64,000 nt of DNA. It comes from Hyalangium versicolor. GTDB lineage: Bacteria > Myxococcota > Myxococcia > Myxococcales > Myxococcaceae. The notes under the pieces were generated by a model. The model did no database searches. It saw only the letters and a program-made list of their open reading frames with translations, and was not told the origin of the DNA. Location: the NCBI RefSeq assembly GCF_020103695.1, contig NZ_JAHXBF010000018.1, positions 1 to 64,000 of the forward strand. The letters run 5' to 3'. Shown in pieces: positions 44,174 to 54,334 of this stretch (position 1 is the first letter of the stretch; each line of letters starts with the position of its first letter). The translations under genes and the position numbers were made by a program.

Positions 44174-44998
44174 CTACTCGGCGGCGGGCGGTGCTTCTCC
44201 CGCTGCTTGCTCGGCGCTTGCATCCACGGGGGGTGCTCCAATGGCATGGTACCCCCCGTCTACATGGACCTGTTCCCCTGTCGTCGAGGGAAGCCAGTCC
44301 GACAGCAGGGCGCAGGCCGTCCGCGCCACACTGTCATGGCTGTTCTTGGAGCTCCAACCCAGGGGCGCCTGCTTGCCCCACCCCTGCTCCAAGGCCTTGA
44401 AGCCAGGAATTCCCTTGGCCGCAATGGTGGACAGGGGCCCAGCGGCCAGCGAGTTCACCCGGATACCCTTTGGACCCAGGTCCCGGGCCAGGTAGCGCAC
44501 CGTGGCCTCGAGGGCTGCCTTGCACACCCCCATCCAGTCGTAGATGGGCCAGGCGATGGTGTTGTCGAAGTCCAGGGTGATGATGGAGCCCCCGCTCGTC
44601 ATCAAGGGGGCCGCCGCCACGGCCAGTTCCTTGAGGGAGAACGTGGAGATCCGGAAAGCCGTCTGCACGCTCTCCCACGGGGTGTTGAGGAAGTTGCCGC
44701 CCAGCGCATCGTCCGGCGCGTAGGCCACCGAGTGGACCACGCCATCCACCCGGCCCCACTTCTGGCGCAGGGAGTCGGTGAGGGCGGTGAAGTGCGCGGG
44801 CTGGCTCACATCCAGCTCGAGCACCTCGGTGCCAGGCTTGAGCCGCTTCGCGCTCCGCTCGGTGAGGGAGCGGGCCCGGCCAAAGCCGGTCAGGATGATC
44901 TCCGCCCCTTGGGCCAGGGCGTGCTCGGCAATGCCGTAGGCCAGCGACTGAGGGGTGAGGACTCCGGTGATCAGGATCTTCTTGCCCTGCAACAGCAT
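44174..44998 (-). CDS. fabI: Enoyl-ACP reductase, FabI/InhA-like
   Basis: A 274-aa short-chain dehydrogenase fold enzyme that reduces enoyl-ACP with NAD(P)H, the last step of each fatty-acid elongation cycle. The start MLLQGKKILITGVLTPQSLAYGI is the FabI nucleotide-binding loop. The catalytic pair is in PIYDWMGVCKAALEA (Tyr-x6-Lys). The final third (GWGKQAPLGW, VARTACALLSDWLPSTTGEQVHVDGG) resembles mycobacterial InhA more than E. coli FabI. The ATG at 44998 replaces an upstream open-frame start because homology begins there. A low-complexity Ala-rich tail ends the protein. Divergent from sucA with 269 bp between. Confidence 0.92.
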   Translation of the reverse strand: MLLQGKKILITGVLTPQSLAYGIAEHALAQGAEIILTGFGRARSLTERSAKRLKPGTEVLELDVSQPAHFTALTDSLRQKWGRVDGVVHSVAYAPDDALGGNFLNTPWESVQTAFRISTFSLKELAVAAAPLMTSGGSIITLDFDNTIAWPIYDWMGVCKAALEATVRYLARDLGPKGIRVNSLAAGPLSTIAAKGIPGFKALEQGWGKQAPLGWSSKNSHDSVARTACALLSDWLPSTTGEQVHVDGGYHAIGAPPVDASAEQAAGEAPPAAE

Positions 44999-45267
44999 GG
45001 GGAGCCTTTCGCGAGAAGAAGAATGGGAGGCCGGGCGGTTTACCACTGATGACGGCAGGTGGGGCGCGAAACACGGGACGCCGCAGTGCGTAATCGGGCG
45101 TTTCATTCCCCTTGAAACGGGGTCTTCCCCCTGAAGTTTGGCTCACCAACCGCATGATTCTTGCTGCTGGCGGGCCCCCTTTCTTGCCGCTAGAAGCCCC
45201 CGTGGATCCAACAATTGGTGGCGAAAAACCCCCAACGGGGCCCCCATCCAGTAAAAGACCTCCCGCC

Positions 45268-48159
45268 ATGCCGAATTTCCAGGACTCGTACCTCTCTGGC
45301 GCCAATATCGACTTCATCGAAGGGCTTTACGCTCGCTACCTCCAGGATCCCTCCAGCGTGGATCCGAGCTGGCGGGAGATCTTCGAGCGCAACAATGGCG
45401 CCGGGCGCCCCATCTTCAACAAGACGCTGCTGGAGGCGCCTGCCCCCGCCGCCCCACCCGCCCCGGGCAAGAACGGCAATGGCAAGTCGGCCGCGGCTGT
45501 CGTCCAGGCGCTCGCACCCGCCGCGGCGCCGGCTCCCGCCCCCGCCCAGGATGTCCGCCTGCAGGCCCGGGTAGACCAGACGATCACCGCCTTCCGGCTG
45601 CGCGGCCACCTGCGCGCCACCCTGGACCCGCTCGGCCGTCCCCGCCCGCCGCTGGAGCACGTGGCGGACATGCCCATGGTGGACGAGAAGCACTTCTCCT
45701 CCACCGAGTCCGAGCAGATCGTCGAGAGCGGCAGCGTCTTCCAGGAGCCGCGGGTGAAGCTGGCGGAGCTCGTCGCGCGCCTGCGCCGCACGTACAGCGG
45801 CTCGGTGGGCGTCGAGTTCATGCACATGCTCGACAGCGAGCGGCGCCGCTGGCTGATGCGGCGCATGGAGCACAACGAGAACCGGCTCCCGTTCCCCGTC
45901 GAGGAGCAGCGCCACCTGCTCACCAAGCTCTCCTACGCGGAGGGCTTCGAGAACTTCCTGCACACCAAGTATGTGGGCGTGAAGCGCTTCAGCCTGGACG
46001 GCGGTGAGAGCCTCATCCCCATGCTGGACACCATCCTCGAGGTGGGCGGCGGCATGGGCCTCAAGGAGGTCGTCATCGGCATGGCCCACCGCGGCCGCCT
46101 CAACGTGCTGACGAACATCCTCCACAAGAGCCCGGATCAGATCTTCAGCGAGTTCGAGGGCCCGGCGGACCCCAAGGCCTACATGGGTCGCGGCGACGTG
46201 AAGTACCACATGGGCTTCTCGTCGGACCACACCACGCGGGCCGGGGCGCAGATCCACCTGTCGCTGGCCTTCAACCCCAGCCACCTGGAGGCCGTCAATC
46301 CGGTGGTGGAGGGCCGCGTGCGCGCCAAGCAGGACCGCGGCAACGACACGGCTCGCACCGGCGTCATGCCCCTGCTCATCCACGGGGATGCGGCCTTCAT
46401 GGGCCAGGGCGTGGTGGCCGAGACGCTCAACCTGTCGCGGCTCAAGGGCTACGAGACGGGGGGCACGCTCCACGTCGTCATCAACAACCAGGTGGGCTTC
46501 ACCACGGATCCGAGCGACTCGCGCTCCTCCATCTACTCCACCGCCATCGCGCAGATGCTGGACGTGCCCGTCTTCCACGTGAACGGGGATGATCCGGAGG
46601 CCTGCGTCCACGTGGCGCGCCTGGCCGCCGAGTTCCGGCAGACCTTCAAGAGCGACGTGGTCATCGACCTCATCTGCTACCGGCGCTACGGGCACAACGA
46701 GGGAGACGATCCCTCCTTCACCCAGCCGCACATGTACGAGCTGATCCGCAAGCAGCCCACGGTGCGGACGCTGTACGCGCAGAAGCTGGCCGAGCAGCGC
46801 ACCATCTCCGCCGACGAGTCCGAGGCCATCAAGCAAGCGTGCCTCAAGGAGTTCGACGACGCGCTCACCCGCATCAAGCAGGAGCGCCAGTTCAAGGAGC
46901 CCAGCGCCCTGGAGGGCCTGTGGAAGCCCTACAAAGGCGGCTTGCAGAAGAACGCGCCCGAGGTGCCCACCGCGGTGGACAAGGGCCGGCTGCGCGAGGC
47001 GCTGAAGAAGCTGTCCGAGGCCCCCGCGGGCTTCAACGTGCACCCGGTGGTGGAGCGCACGGTGCTCAAGAAGCGCCAGTCCATGCTGGAGACCGAGGAG
47101 CTGCTCTGGTCCGAGGGTGAGGCGCTGGCCTACGCCACGGCGCTCAACGAGGGCTACGGCGTGCGCCTGTCCGGCCAGGACTGCGAGCGCGGTACCTTCA
47201 GCCACCGCCACTCCGTGCTGCACGACGTGAAGACGGGAGAGAAGTTCACCCCGCTCAAGCAGTTCGCCACCGGCCGCGCCCGGTTCGAGGTCCTCAACAG
47301 CCCGCTGTCCGAGATGGGCGTGCTGGGCTTCGAGTACGGCTACAGCCTGGATGTGCCGGACGGCCTCACCATCTGGGAGGCCCAGTTCGGCGATTTCGCC
47401 AACGGCGCGCAGATCATCATCGACCAGTTCATCGCGGCCGGTGAGAGCAAGTGGCGCCGGCTGTCGGGCCTCACGCTGTTGTTACCCCACGCCTACGAGG
47501 GCCAGGGCCCGGAGCACTCCAGCGCCCGCCTCGAGCGCTTCCTCAGCCTGTCGGCCGAGGACAACATGCAGGTGTGCTACCCCACCACGCCCGCGCAGAT
47601 CTTCCACCTGCTGCGCCGCCAGGCGGTGCGCCCCTACCGCAAGCCGCTGGTCATCATGTCGCCCAAGAGCCTGCTGCGCCGCCCCGAGGCGTTCAGCAAG
47701 CTGGACGAGCTGGCCACGGGCCGCTTCCAGGAAGTCATCTTCGACCGGCAGGAGGCGGAGCCCGCCGGGGTGACGCGCCTGCTGCTGTGCTCGGGCAAGG
47801 TGTACTACGACCTGGTGAAGGCCCGGGATGAGCAGAAGGCGTGGAACATCTCCATCGTCCGCGTGGAGCAGCTCTACCCGTTCCCCTATGACGCGCTGGC
47901 CGGCCTCGTGGCGAAGATGCCGAAGCTGACCGAGGTGTTCTGGGTGCAGGAGGAGCCGCGCAACGCGGGCGCGTGGTATTTCATGTTCCCGCGCCTGCAC
48001 GACGTGGCATCTTCGCGCGCCAGTGGGCCGGTGAAGATTGGCTACATCGGGCGAGCGGAAGCCGCCAGCCCGGCGACCGGATTCACGAAGACACACGACT
48101 ACGAGCAGCACCTGATCGTCGAGGAAGCCATCCTCCGAGGAACCAAGAATGGCCGTTGA
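45268..48159 (+). CDS. sucA: 2-oxoglutarate dehydrogenase E1 component
   Basis: A 963-aa thiamine-diphosphate enzyme that decarboxylates 2-oxoglutarate and reductively succinylates the E2 lipoyl group in the TCA cycle. The N-terminal E2-interaction peptide ([20 protein letters not shown]) starts right after the chosen ATG. An Ala/Pro linker follows, then the dehydrogenase core ([74 protein letters not shown]) and the transketolase-like half ([42 protein letters not shown]). sucB follows with an 11-bp overlap; the E3 gene is not in the window. Confidence 0.97.
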   Translation: MPNFQDSYLSGANIDFIEGLYARYLQDPSSVDPSWREIFERNNGAGRPIFNKTLLEAPAPAAPPAPGKNGNGKSAAAVVQALAPAAAPAPAPAQDVRLQARVDQTITAFRLRGHLRATLDPLGRPRPPLEHVADMPMVDEKHFSSTESEQIVESGSVFQEPRVKLAELVARLRRTYSGSVGVEFMHMLDSERRRWLMRRMEHNENRLPFPVEEQRHLLTKLSYAEGFENFLHTKYVGVKRFSLDGGESLIPMLDTILEVGGGMGLKEVVIGMAHRGRLNVLTNILHKSPDQIFSEFEGPADPKAYMGRGDVKYHMGFSSDHTTRAGAQIHLSLAFNPSHLEAVNPVVEGRVRAKQDRGNDTARTGVMPLLIHGDAAFMGQGVVAETLNLSRLKGYETGGTLHVVINNQVGFTTDPSDSRSSIYSTAIAQMLDVPVFHVNGDDPEACVHVARLAAEFRQTFKSDVVIDLICYRRYGHNEGDDPSFTQPHMYELIRKQPTVRTLYAQKLAEQRTISADESEAIKQACLKEFDDALTRIKQERQFKEPSALEGLWKPYKGGLQKNAPEVPTAVDKGRLREALKKLSEAPAGFNVHPVVERTVLKKRQSMLETEELLWSEGEALAYATALNEGYGVRLSGQDCERGTFSHRHSVLHDVKTGEKFTPLKQFATGRARFEVLNSPLSEMGVLGFEYGYSLDVPDGLTIWEAQFGDFANGAQIIIDQFIAAGESKWRRLSGLTLLLPHAYEGQGPEHSSARLERFLSLSAEDNMQVCYPTTPAQIFHLLRRQAVRPYRKPLVIMSPKSLLRRPEAFSKLDELATGRFQEVIFDRQEAEPAGVTRLLLCSGKVYYDLVKARDEQKAWNISIVRVEQLYPFPYDALAGLVAKMPKLTEVFWVQEEPRNAGAWYFMFPRLHDVASSRASGPVKIGYIGRAEAASPATGFTKTHDYEQHLIVEEAILRGTKNGR

Positions 48160-49360
48160 ACTGAAAGTCCCGCCCCTGGGCGAGTCCATCACCGAAGCCG
48201 TCGTCGGCAAGTGGAACAAGAAGAAGGGTGAAGCCGTTGCCGCCGACGAGCCCATCGTCGTGCTCGAGACGGACAAGGTCACCATCGACGTGCCCTCCCC
48301 CGCCGCGGGTGCGCTCGCGCAGATCGCCTTCAAGGAGGGCGACAAGGTCCGCGTGGGCGAGGTGCTCGGCCTCATTGACGCCAACGGCGCCACCGCTGCA
48401 GCTCCTGCCGCCGCCGCGGCGCCCGCTCCGGCCGCTCCGGCACCGGCCCCTGCGGCTCCGGCTGCTGCCGCCACGGACGCGCGCATCACCCCCACCGCCC
48501 GCAACGTGGCGGGGGTCCACAACGTGGACGTGAGCCAGGTCCAGGGCTCGGGTGCTGGCGGACGCATCACCAAGGACGACGTGCTGGGCCAGGTGAACCG
48601 GGGCACGCAGGCTCCGGCGCCCTCGGCTCCCGCAGTGCCCGCCGGTCCTCGTCCCAACTCCGCCCGCGAGGAGCGCGTGCGGATGACGCCGCTGCGCAAG
48701 CGCGTGGCCGAGCGGCTCATACAGGCTCAGTCCACCGCCGCCATCCTCACCACCTTCAACGAGGTGGATATGGGCGACGTGATGGCGCTGCGCAAGAAGT
48801 ACAACGACAAGTTCCAGGCCAAGCACGGCGTGAAGCTGGGCTTCATGAGCTTCTTCGTGCGCGCCTCCATTGAGGCCCTCAAGGCCTTCCCGCAGATCAA
48901 CGCGGAGATCGAGGGCGAGGACGTCGTCTTCAAGCACTACTACGACATCGGCGTGGCGGTGTCCGGCTCGCGCGGCCTGGTGGTTCCGGTGGTGCGGGAC
49001 GCGGACAAGCTGTCGCTGGCCGAGTTGGAGAAGCAGATCGGCGACTACGGCGTGCGCGCGCGCAACGACAAGCTCACCCTGGCCGAGCTGCAGGGCGGCA
49101 CCTTCACCATCTCCAACGGCGGCATCTTCGGCTCCATGCTGTCCACGCCCATCCTCAACCCGCCGCAGTCGGGCATTCTGGGCATGCACAACATCGTCGA
49201 GCGGCCCGTGGTGAAGGACGGACAGATCGTCATCCGGCCCATCATGTACGTGGCGCTCTCCTACGATCACCGGCTGGTGGATGGCCGGGAAGCAGTGCAG
49301 TTCCTCGTCCGTGTCAAGGAGTGCATTGAGGATCCGGAGCGGTTGCTGTTGGAAGTGTGA
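48149..49360 (+). CDS. sucB: Dihydrolipoyllysine succinyltransferase (E2)
   Basis: A 403-aa E2 core of the 2-oxoglutarate dehydrogenase complex. It has one lipoyl domain (residues 1-~76, lipoyl Lys in [12 protein letters not shown]), an Ala/Pro hinge, an E3/E1-binding domain ([29 protein letters not shown]) and the acyltransferase domain ([17 protein letters not shown], ending [17 protein letters not shown] with the DHRxxDG active site). The start overlaps the end of sucA by 11 bp, giving coupled synthesis. Length is standard. Confidence 0.97.
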   Translation: MAVELKVPPLGESITEAVVGKWNKKKGEAVAADEPIVVLETDKVTIDVPSPAAGALAQIAFKEGDKVRVGEVLGLIDANGATAAAPAAAAAPAPAAPAPAPAAPAAAATDARITPTARNVAGVHNVDVSQVQGSGAGGRITKDDVLGQVNRGTQAPAPSAPAVPAGPRPNSAREERVRMTPLRKRVAERLIQAQSTAAILTTFNEVDMGDVMALRKKYNDKFQAKHGVKLGFMSFFVRASIEALKAFPQINAEIEGEDVVFKHYYDIGVAVSGSRGLVVPVVRDADKLSLAELEKQIGDYGVRARNDKLTLAELQGGTFTISNGGIFGSMLSTPILNPPQSGILGMHNIVERPVVKDGQIVIRPIMYVALSYDHRLVDGREAVQFLVRVKECIEDPERLLLEV

Positions 49361-49495
49361 TGGCGGCAACTCCGTAATTCCACAGAGGCATCTGGACTTG
49401 GAGTGCGTGGCCCCACTACAACTGAGGGGCCTTCCGGTAGTCGGGGGGCTGAAGAACCGGGGGGCTCCGGCGCCGCCCGTCAAGAAGGACGCAAA

Positions 49496-49699
49496 ATGGC
49501 AACTGGTACCGTGAAGTGGTTCAACGATGCGAAGGGCTTCGGCTTCATCACGCAGGACGGAGGTGGCGAGGACGTGTTCTGCCACCACACCGCCATCAAC
49601 ATGGATGGCTTCCGCACCCTGCAGGAGGGGCAGAAGGTTCAGTTCGACGTGACTCGCGGCCCGAAGGGCCTGCAGGCACAGAACGTTCGCCCTGCATAA
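49496..49699 (+). CDS. Cold shock protein, CspA family
   Basis: A 67-aa single-stranded nucleic-acid-binding OB-fold protein. RNP1 is KGFGFITQ and RNP2 is VFCHHTAI, where the usual VFVHxS is altered to VFCHHT. The rest ([35 protein letters not shown]) is typical. The 135-bp leader after sucB contains a GGCCCC/GGGGCC hairpin (49409-49431), which may terminate sucB or serve as a structured 5' leader. A terminator follows the gene. Confidence 0.95.
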   Translation: MATGTVKWFNDAKGFGFITQDGGGEDVFCHHTAINMDGFRTLQEGQKVQFDVTRGPKGLQAQNVRPA

Positions 49700-49737
49700 C
49701 CGCACCGAGCCACTCCTCACGGACTGGCGGGTGAAAC

Positions 49738-49778
49738 GAGGCTCGGTCCCCTTGGCGGGCGCCGAGCCTCTTTCTTTT
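49738..49778 (+). terminator. Intrinsic terminator of csp with competing upstream arm
   Basis: GAGGCTCGG (49738-49746) pairs with CCGAGCCTC (49762-49770), followed by TTTCTTTT. The first arm can also pair with ACCGAGCC at 49704-49711, so two mutually exclusive hairpins are possible; only the downstream one has the T tract. Confidence 0.85.
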
Positions 49779-49783
49779 GCGGG

Positions 49784-51997
49784 TTACAGGTGCTTCTGGA
49801 AGTAGTCCAGCACCCGCTCGTACTGGCGCTGGGTGACGATCGGATCGGGCACCATGTGCGTCAGCCCGCTGAGCGGCAGCAGATCGTGCGGCTTGCCGGC
49901 GAGGAAGAGCGCGTTGGACAGCTTCAGCGTGTGGAAGAAGTAGACGTTGTCATCCGCGGTGCCGTGGATGAGCAGCAGCGCGCCGATGGGCTTGCTGGGA
50001 TCCTTGGCATAGGTGAGCAGCGAGCTCTTCTCGTAGGCCTCGGGGTGCTCCTGGGGGAGCCCGAGGTAGCGTTCGGTATAGTGGGTGTCGTAGTCGAGCC
50101 AGTCCACCACGGGCGCGCCGGCCACCGCGGCCTTGAAGACATCCGGGCGCTTGAGGGCGGCGAGCGCGGCCATGTAGCCGCCGAAGCTCCAGCCGTACAT
50201 GCCCACGCGGGAGAGATCCAGCTCGGGGACCTTCTCGGCCAGGGCCTTGAGGGCGGCAATCTGATCGTCGAGGGTGGCGGTGGCGAAGTCGTACTTCACC
50301 GTGCGCTCCCAGGAGGTGGTGCGCAGCGGGGTGCCGCGCCCGTCGAACTTGACGATGAGGAAGCCCTTGTCGGCCATCCACTGGTTGAGGAGGTTCTCGG
50401 CCAGGCCGTGGCGCACCACGGTGGCGGTGGGCCCGGCGTACACGCTGACGATGACGGGGAGCTTCACGCCGGGCTTCGCATCGCGGGGACGGTTGACGGA
50501 GGCGTGGAAGCCCTCCTTGCCCACGACGAAGTACTGCGTGTTGGGAGTGAAGGGGGGATCCGCGGCCACGGAGGGCAATTCACCCACGCGGGTGCCATCC
50601 GGCCGCAGCACCGAGTAGCGCGGCATGGTGGTGTCCGTCTGCGAGACGGCGACGATCAGCCCGCCCTGCTTGGACACGGTGGCGGGCACCTCGACGGCGG
50701 GAGCGGGCGTGCCGGTGGCGAGCTTCTCCGGGGCGCCGCCGTCCTTCGAGCGCCAGATGTAGCTCTCGGTGGGGTTGGGATCGCCGACGAAGTAAAGGGT
50801 GCGGTCCTTGTCCACGAAGCGCGCCATGCTGCGGAAGCCGGCGTCCGGCTTCACCCACGTGCGAGCGAGGCTGCCGTCCGCGTTGCGCAGCTCCACCTCG
50901 GGGCCGCCGTTGCGCTCGGTGTACCAGAGGAAGGCACTGCCATCCTCGAACCAGTGCGGGAAGTCCTGATCCAGGTTCACCCAGGCATCGTCCTTCTCGG
51001 TGAGCAGGAGACGCGTCTTGCCGGTGCGGGGATCCACCGCGAGGAGCTGCTCCTCCGTCTGGCTGCGGTTCTGCACGAGCACGGTGAGCGGGCCGCCCTT
51101 CTGCCACGTCACGGTGGCCAGGTACGGGTACGCCTTGGCATCCCACTCGACCCACACCGTCTTGCCGCCGGTGACGGGGATGACGCCCAGGCGTACGACG
51201 GCGTTGGCCTTGCCCGGACGCGGGTAGGAGAAGATGTTGCCGCCCTTCTCGGGGTGCATCACGTCGACGATGGTGAGCTTCTCGACGGCGGAGGTGTCGG
51301 ACTCGGTGTAGGCGATGAACTTCGCATCCGGGCTCCACCAGAAGCCAGAGAAGCGGTGCATCTCCTCCTGGGCGACGAACTCGGCCAGGCCGTGGGTCTT
51401 CTCCTCCGAGCCGCCCTGGGTGACGCGCTGCTCCTTGTTGGTGGCCACGTCGATGCGGAACACGTCGTGCTCGCGCACGTAGGCGATCTGCTTGCCGTCC
51501 GGGGAGAAGTGCGGGTCGATGACGCCGGGGCCCGTCTTCAGCTCGGTGGATTTCCCGGAGGAGCGCTCGACGACGTAGAGCTTGCCGGAGAGGCTCACGA
51601 GGATGCGCTCGCCGTCCTCGGAGAGATCGTAGGTGGTGAAGCCGCGGGTGCTCACGCGCATGCGCTCGCGGCGGGCCTTCTCCTCGACGGAGAGTGTCTC
51701 CTCTGCGCCCTTGAGGATGGACTCGGGGGTGAGCAGCTCCTTGGAGGAGCCGGTGGCCACATCGAAGGCGTAGAGCGTCTGGGTGGCGGAGGTGGGCTGG
51801 GCGCGGAGGAAGAGGAGGGTCTTCTCATCCGGGGTGATGCGCGGCTTGACGGGACGGCCGCTCATGAATTTGCGGGTCTCGGAGTACTGGCGGAGGAAGG
51901 TATCGGGCTTCCGATCGGTCATGGGCTTGGCGGGAGACGGCTGAGCAAGAGCCGAGAGGCTCGAGAGGAGGAGCACGGCGGCGGCAAGGTTGCGCAT
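49784..51997 (-). CDS. S9 family dipeptidyl peptidase IV-like enzyme
   Basis: A 737-aa exported serine peptidase. A Sec signal peptide (MRNLAAAVLLLSSLSALAQ) decides the start at 51997; an upstream GTG at 52033 would bury it. Residues ~60-480 form the DPPIV beta-propeller (RITPDEKTLLFLRAQ, VIDPHFSPDGKQIAYV, FWWSPDAKFIAYTESDTS). The alpha/beta hydrolase domain has the catalytic Ser in GWSFGGYMAALAA, Asp in HGTADDNVYF and His in SGLTHMVPDP. The helix FVAQEEMHR supplies the paired Glu that bind the substrate N-terminus in DPPIV. It should release Xaa-Pro or Xaa-Ala dipeptides in the periplasm or outside. Convergent with csp. Confidence 0.94.
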   Translation of the reverse strand: MRNLAAAVLLLSSLSALAQPSPAKPMTDRKPDTFLRQYSETRKFMSGRPVKPRITPDEKTLLFLRAQPTSATQTLYAFDVATGSSKELLTPESILKGAEETLSVEEKARRERMRVSTRGFTTYDLSEDGERILVSLSGKLYVVERSSGKSTELKTGPGVIDPHFSPDGKQIAYVREHDVFRIDVATNKEQRVTQGGSEEKTHGLAEFVAQEEMHRFSGFWWSPDAKFIAYTESDTSAVEKLTIVDVMHPEKGGNIFSYPRPGKANAVVRLGVIPVTGGKTVWVEWDAKAYPYLATVTWQKGGPLTVLVQNRSQTEEQLLAVDPRTGKTRLLLTEKDDAWVNLDQDFPHWFEDGSAFLWYTERNGGPEVELRNADGSLARTWVKPDAGFRSMARFVDKDRTLYFVGDPNPTESYIWRSKDGGAPEKLATGTPAPAVEVPATVSKQGGLIVAVSQTDTTMPRYSVLRPDGTRVGELPSVAADPPFTPNTQYFVVGKEGFHASVNRPRDAKPGVKLPVIVSVYAGPTATVVRHGLAENLLNQWMADKGFLIVKFDGRGTPLRTTSWERTVKYDFATATLDDQIAALKALAEKVPELDLSRVGMYGWSFGGYMAALAALKRPDVFKAAVAGAPVVDWLDYDTHYTERYLGLPQEHPEAYEKSSLLTYAKDPSKPIGALLLIHGTADDNVYFFHTLKLSNALFLAGKPHDLLPLSGLTHMVPDPIVTQRQYERVLDYFQKHL

Positions 51998-52112
51998 GCG
52001 ATGCTGGGGCCTGGAAGGGCCCACTCCTTTCACGACAGGGGGGCGCGAAGCCTACACTCCCCGGCTTCACGCATCCGGTGGGAAAGCACGGACCCAGGAG
52101 GTTATTCCCCAG

Positions 52113-52883
52113 ATGGAACAGGAAGCGCCGCAGCACCTGCGCCTGGCGGGAGTCATCCGCCTGTCCCTGGCGGGCGGGCAAGGCCCGAGGGATGCCTATG
52201 TCTTCGATCCGCATCGGCTCGCGCTCCCCTCGTGGGCCTGTGCGCTCGGAGAGGGCGGGGCTCCGGCGTTGCTGGTGAGCCTGGATCGGCACTTGGACGT
52301 GGTGCCTCCGCGCCAACCGGAGGCAGTACCGGACCGGAGCGCGGGGCTGCGGGCGCTGGACGAGCACGCGCGGTGGGCACTGGACGTGCGCAACTACGAT
52401 CACATCCTGGCGGCGATGGAGGCGGGACTGGTGGGAGACGCGCTGCTCATCGCGCGTGCACGGCCTCGGGGCGCGTTCGAGGGCGGCACATATAAGGATA
52501 CGCGCGGGCGGGAGCACCGGCTGGTAACGGTGACCACAGTGGACCGGGCGGCGGAGGCCTTTCAGAGTCCGGCGCCGGGAGACGTGGTGCGCGAGGTGCT
52601 GGAGCGAGCGGAGCGGGTGCTGCTGGACGTGGACCTGGACTGCTTCACGACGCCGAGCGACGCGGATCCGACGACCGTGCTGCCGTGGCCGCGGAGCATC
52701 ATCCGCGAGTTCCTCTTGCCGGAGGGTTCAGCGCCCTTCTGGGACGCGGTGCTGGGAAAGGCCGTCGCGCTCACGCTGGCGCGGGAGCCGCACCACTGCG
52801 GTGGGCTGTTGGCCTCGGGGGAGCTGTTCCGGGAAGCAGCCGAGGTGCTGTTCCGGGAGCTGCTCCACGCCGAGCCCCCGTGA
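52113..52883 (+). CDS. UPF0489 family protein
   Basis: A 256-aa protein of the UPF0489 (C5orf22-like) family, a distant arginase/deacetylase-like fold. Metal-ligand-like motifs are SLDRHLDVV, LDVRNYDHILAA, VLLDVDLDCFTTP (Asp-rich) and TLAREPHHCGG near the end. The enzyme activity is not established for the family, and the ligands look complete enough for a metal-dependent hydrolase. AGGAGG at 52096-52101 and the ATG at 52113 set the start. Divergent from the S9 peptidase, convergent with the next gene. Confidence 0.85.
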   Translation: MEQEAPQHLRLAGVIRLSLAGGQGPRDAYVFDPHRLALPSWACALGEGGAPALLVSLDRHLDVVPPRQPEAVPDRSAGLRALDEHARWALDVRNYDHILAAMEAGLVGDALLIARARPRGAFEGGTYKDTRGREHRLVTVTTVDRAAEAFQSPAPGDVVREVLERAERVLLDVDLDCFTTPSDADPTTVLPWPRSIIREFLLPEGSAPFWDAVLGKAVALTLAREPHHCGGLLASGELFREAAEVLFRELLHAEPP

Positions 52884-52913
52884 GGATGGGGCATGAAGCG
52901 CACAGGCCTCCGC

Positions 52914-53705
52914 TTACTGATACTGGTCCTTGATGAATCCCTTCCACTGTTTGGCCTGCTCGAACACGAGCATCCTCCGGGTGTCGGTCGTCGCATCCCG
53001 GGTGCCGGTCGTCACCTCGATGCGATGAAGCCCTGTGGGGAACCGGCTCCGCCGCAGTCGGATGCGGTCGAGAAGGGCCTGCCAGTTCTGGAAGGCCTTG
53101 GCATCCAGCGGGGCAAACGGCAGGTGGAAGACGATGACCCCGGGAGTCCGCGGGTTGATCTGCCCATGGAAGATCTTCCTCTCGATGGCGCTCTCAGAGA
53201 GCACCAGGGGCTGGTTTTGAGCACCGTTGCCGGGCTGCTGCACACGGATCTGGCGCTTGGCCTGGGTCAGGGTGCGGACCTCCACGTGCTCGGAACGCGA
53301 CACCTCGCGCCCCAGGTACACGAGGACGACGAAGTCCGGCGTACGGCTCCCGCTGACGTTCACCTCGGGCACGAAGCGGATGCAGATGTTGCAGCGCTCT
53401 TCTTCCGGAACCTCGCGGGCGTAGCGAATGACCGTGTGGAGTTCGCCTCCCGCCGCCCGTTTGTGGGTCCACAGCGCGTCGGAGCCCGAACCGAAGTTCA
53501 AGCCCCCACTCCGGTAGTAGATCTCATTGACCTTCTCGAGAGTGTAGGAGTCGGACAGGTCGAGGCAGTACTTCCCGATGAGGCTGAGCCAGGCCGAGCA
53601 CAACCCGGGGGCGATCCGCCACCCTCTCCTGTCCCTGGCGGGAGGAGTGGTCACCGAATGCGCCGGGTTGAAGCACTCCCCCTGCTGGCAGACCGAACAC
53701 ACCAT
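52914..53705 (-). CDS. Unknown protein, possible PD-(D/E)xK-type nuclease
   Basis: A 263-aa protein I do not recognise. The start at 53705 is chosen for GGAGG eight bases upstream; an ATG at 53744 also exists. The N-terminus has CSVCQQGEC and PAHS, a possible small zinc knuckle, followed by a helical region (LCSAWLSLIGKYCLDLSDSY). The middle reads TPDFVVLVYLG, then EHVEVRTLTQAKRQ, which has the spacing of a PD...ExK nuclease core but with Arg in place of Lys. It lies 138 bp downstream of the Imm26 gene on the same strand, so it could be its cognate toxin remnant or an independent gene. The nuclease call is tentative. Confidence 0.6.
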   Translation of the reverse strand: MVCSVCQQGECFNPAHSVTTPPARDRRGWRIAPGLCSAWLSLIGKYCLDLSDSYTLEKVNEIYYRSGGLNFGSGSDALWTHKRAAGGELHTVIRYAREVPEEERCNICIRFVPEVNVSGSRTPDFVVLVYLGREVSRSEHVEVRTLTQAKRQIRVQQPGNGAQNQPLVLSESAIERKIFHGQINPRTPGVIVFHLPFAPLDAKAFQNWQALLDRIRLRRSRFPTGLHRIEVTTGTRDATTDTRRMLVFEQAKQWKGFIKDQYQ

Positions 53706-53843
53706 GGGACAGGCCTCCGAAGCGGACAGAACACCCGGGAACATACACGGACAGTGAAGACCGGCACAGCCACAGGGACACCTACACAGCCCGGCGAGCC
53801 TGCCCCGATGATCCGTTGACCGTCGGCCCGCCCGAGCCTTCTC

Positions 53844-54296
53844 TCATGGAAGCTTGACGCTCAAGCGCACCATGTATCCATTGGGCCTCCCCATCAAGGT
53901 ATCGAGCAGGCGCTCTTCAACATGGCGCTGTTCCCAAACAACTGCAGGCTCGATCCCCACGCACTCTTGCGGTTGAGCAACCCGCTCATTTCCAGCCGTG
54001 TCGAAGATGACGCAGCGGCGGAAATCCCCAATGTCCTGGGTGAATGCAACAATCGGTTGAGCCATGTGTGACTCGAGATTCCTCCACCCGATATGTTTCC
54101 AGCGCTGTTGGGAAGCATGGCGGACAGCAATCCTGAAGAGGATTGCATGGGGGGAAATCCTGCCCAGGTCCGTATCTGGCTCAGTGGTTCTGAAATCATA
54201 GAAAGCGCTGTAGGGCGCTTCAAGAACCCGCCCATAACCGAATGAGCCATCGCCGAGAGGTATTCTCAAGAACGTTCCCGGCTTGATGTCGTCCAT
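53844..54296 (-). CDS. Immunity protein 26 (Imm26) family
   Basis: A 150-aa cytoplasmic protein of the Imm26 type, marked by KPGTFLRIPLGDGSFGYGRVLE, then PYSAFYDFRT, VAFTQDIGDFRRC and PAVVWEQRHVEERL. Imm26 proteins protect against nuclease-type polymorphic toxins. A very strong RBS (GGAGGGAGG) three bases before the ATG fixes the start. No large toxin gene sits directly upstream; the nearest candidate partner is the unknown gene downstream. It is divergent from the Imm52 gene. Confidence 0.82.
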   Translation of the reverse strand: MDDIKPGTFLRIPLGDGSFGYGRVLEAPYSAFYDFRTTEPDTDLGRISPHAILFRIAVRHASQQRWKHIGWRNLESHMAQPIVAFTQDIGDFRRCVIFDTAGNERVAQPQECVGIEPAVVWEQRHVEERLLDTLMGRPNGYMVRLSVKLP

Positions 54297-54334
54297 ATTC
54301 CTCCCTCCCTGCTCCCATGAGAAGTAGCTGTCCG

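Noticed and set aside
45190-47223. 677-aa minus-strand frame opposite sucA
   Set aside because: Antisense shadow of a confidently identified E1 gene.
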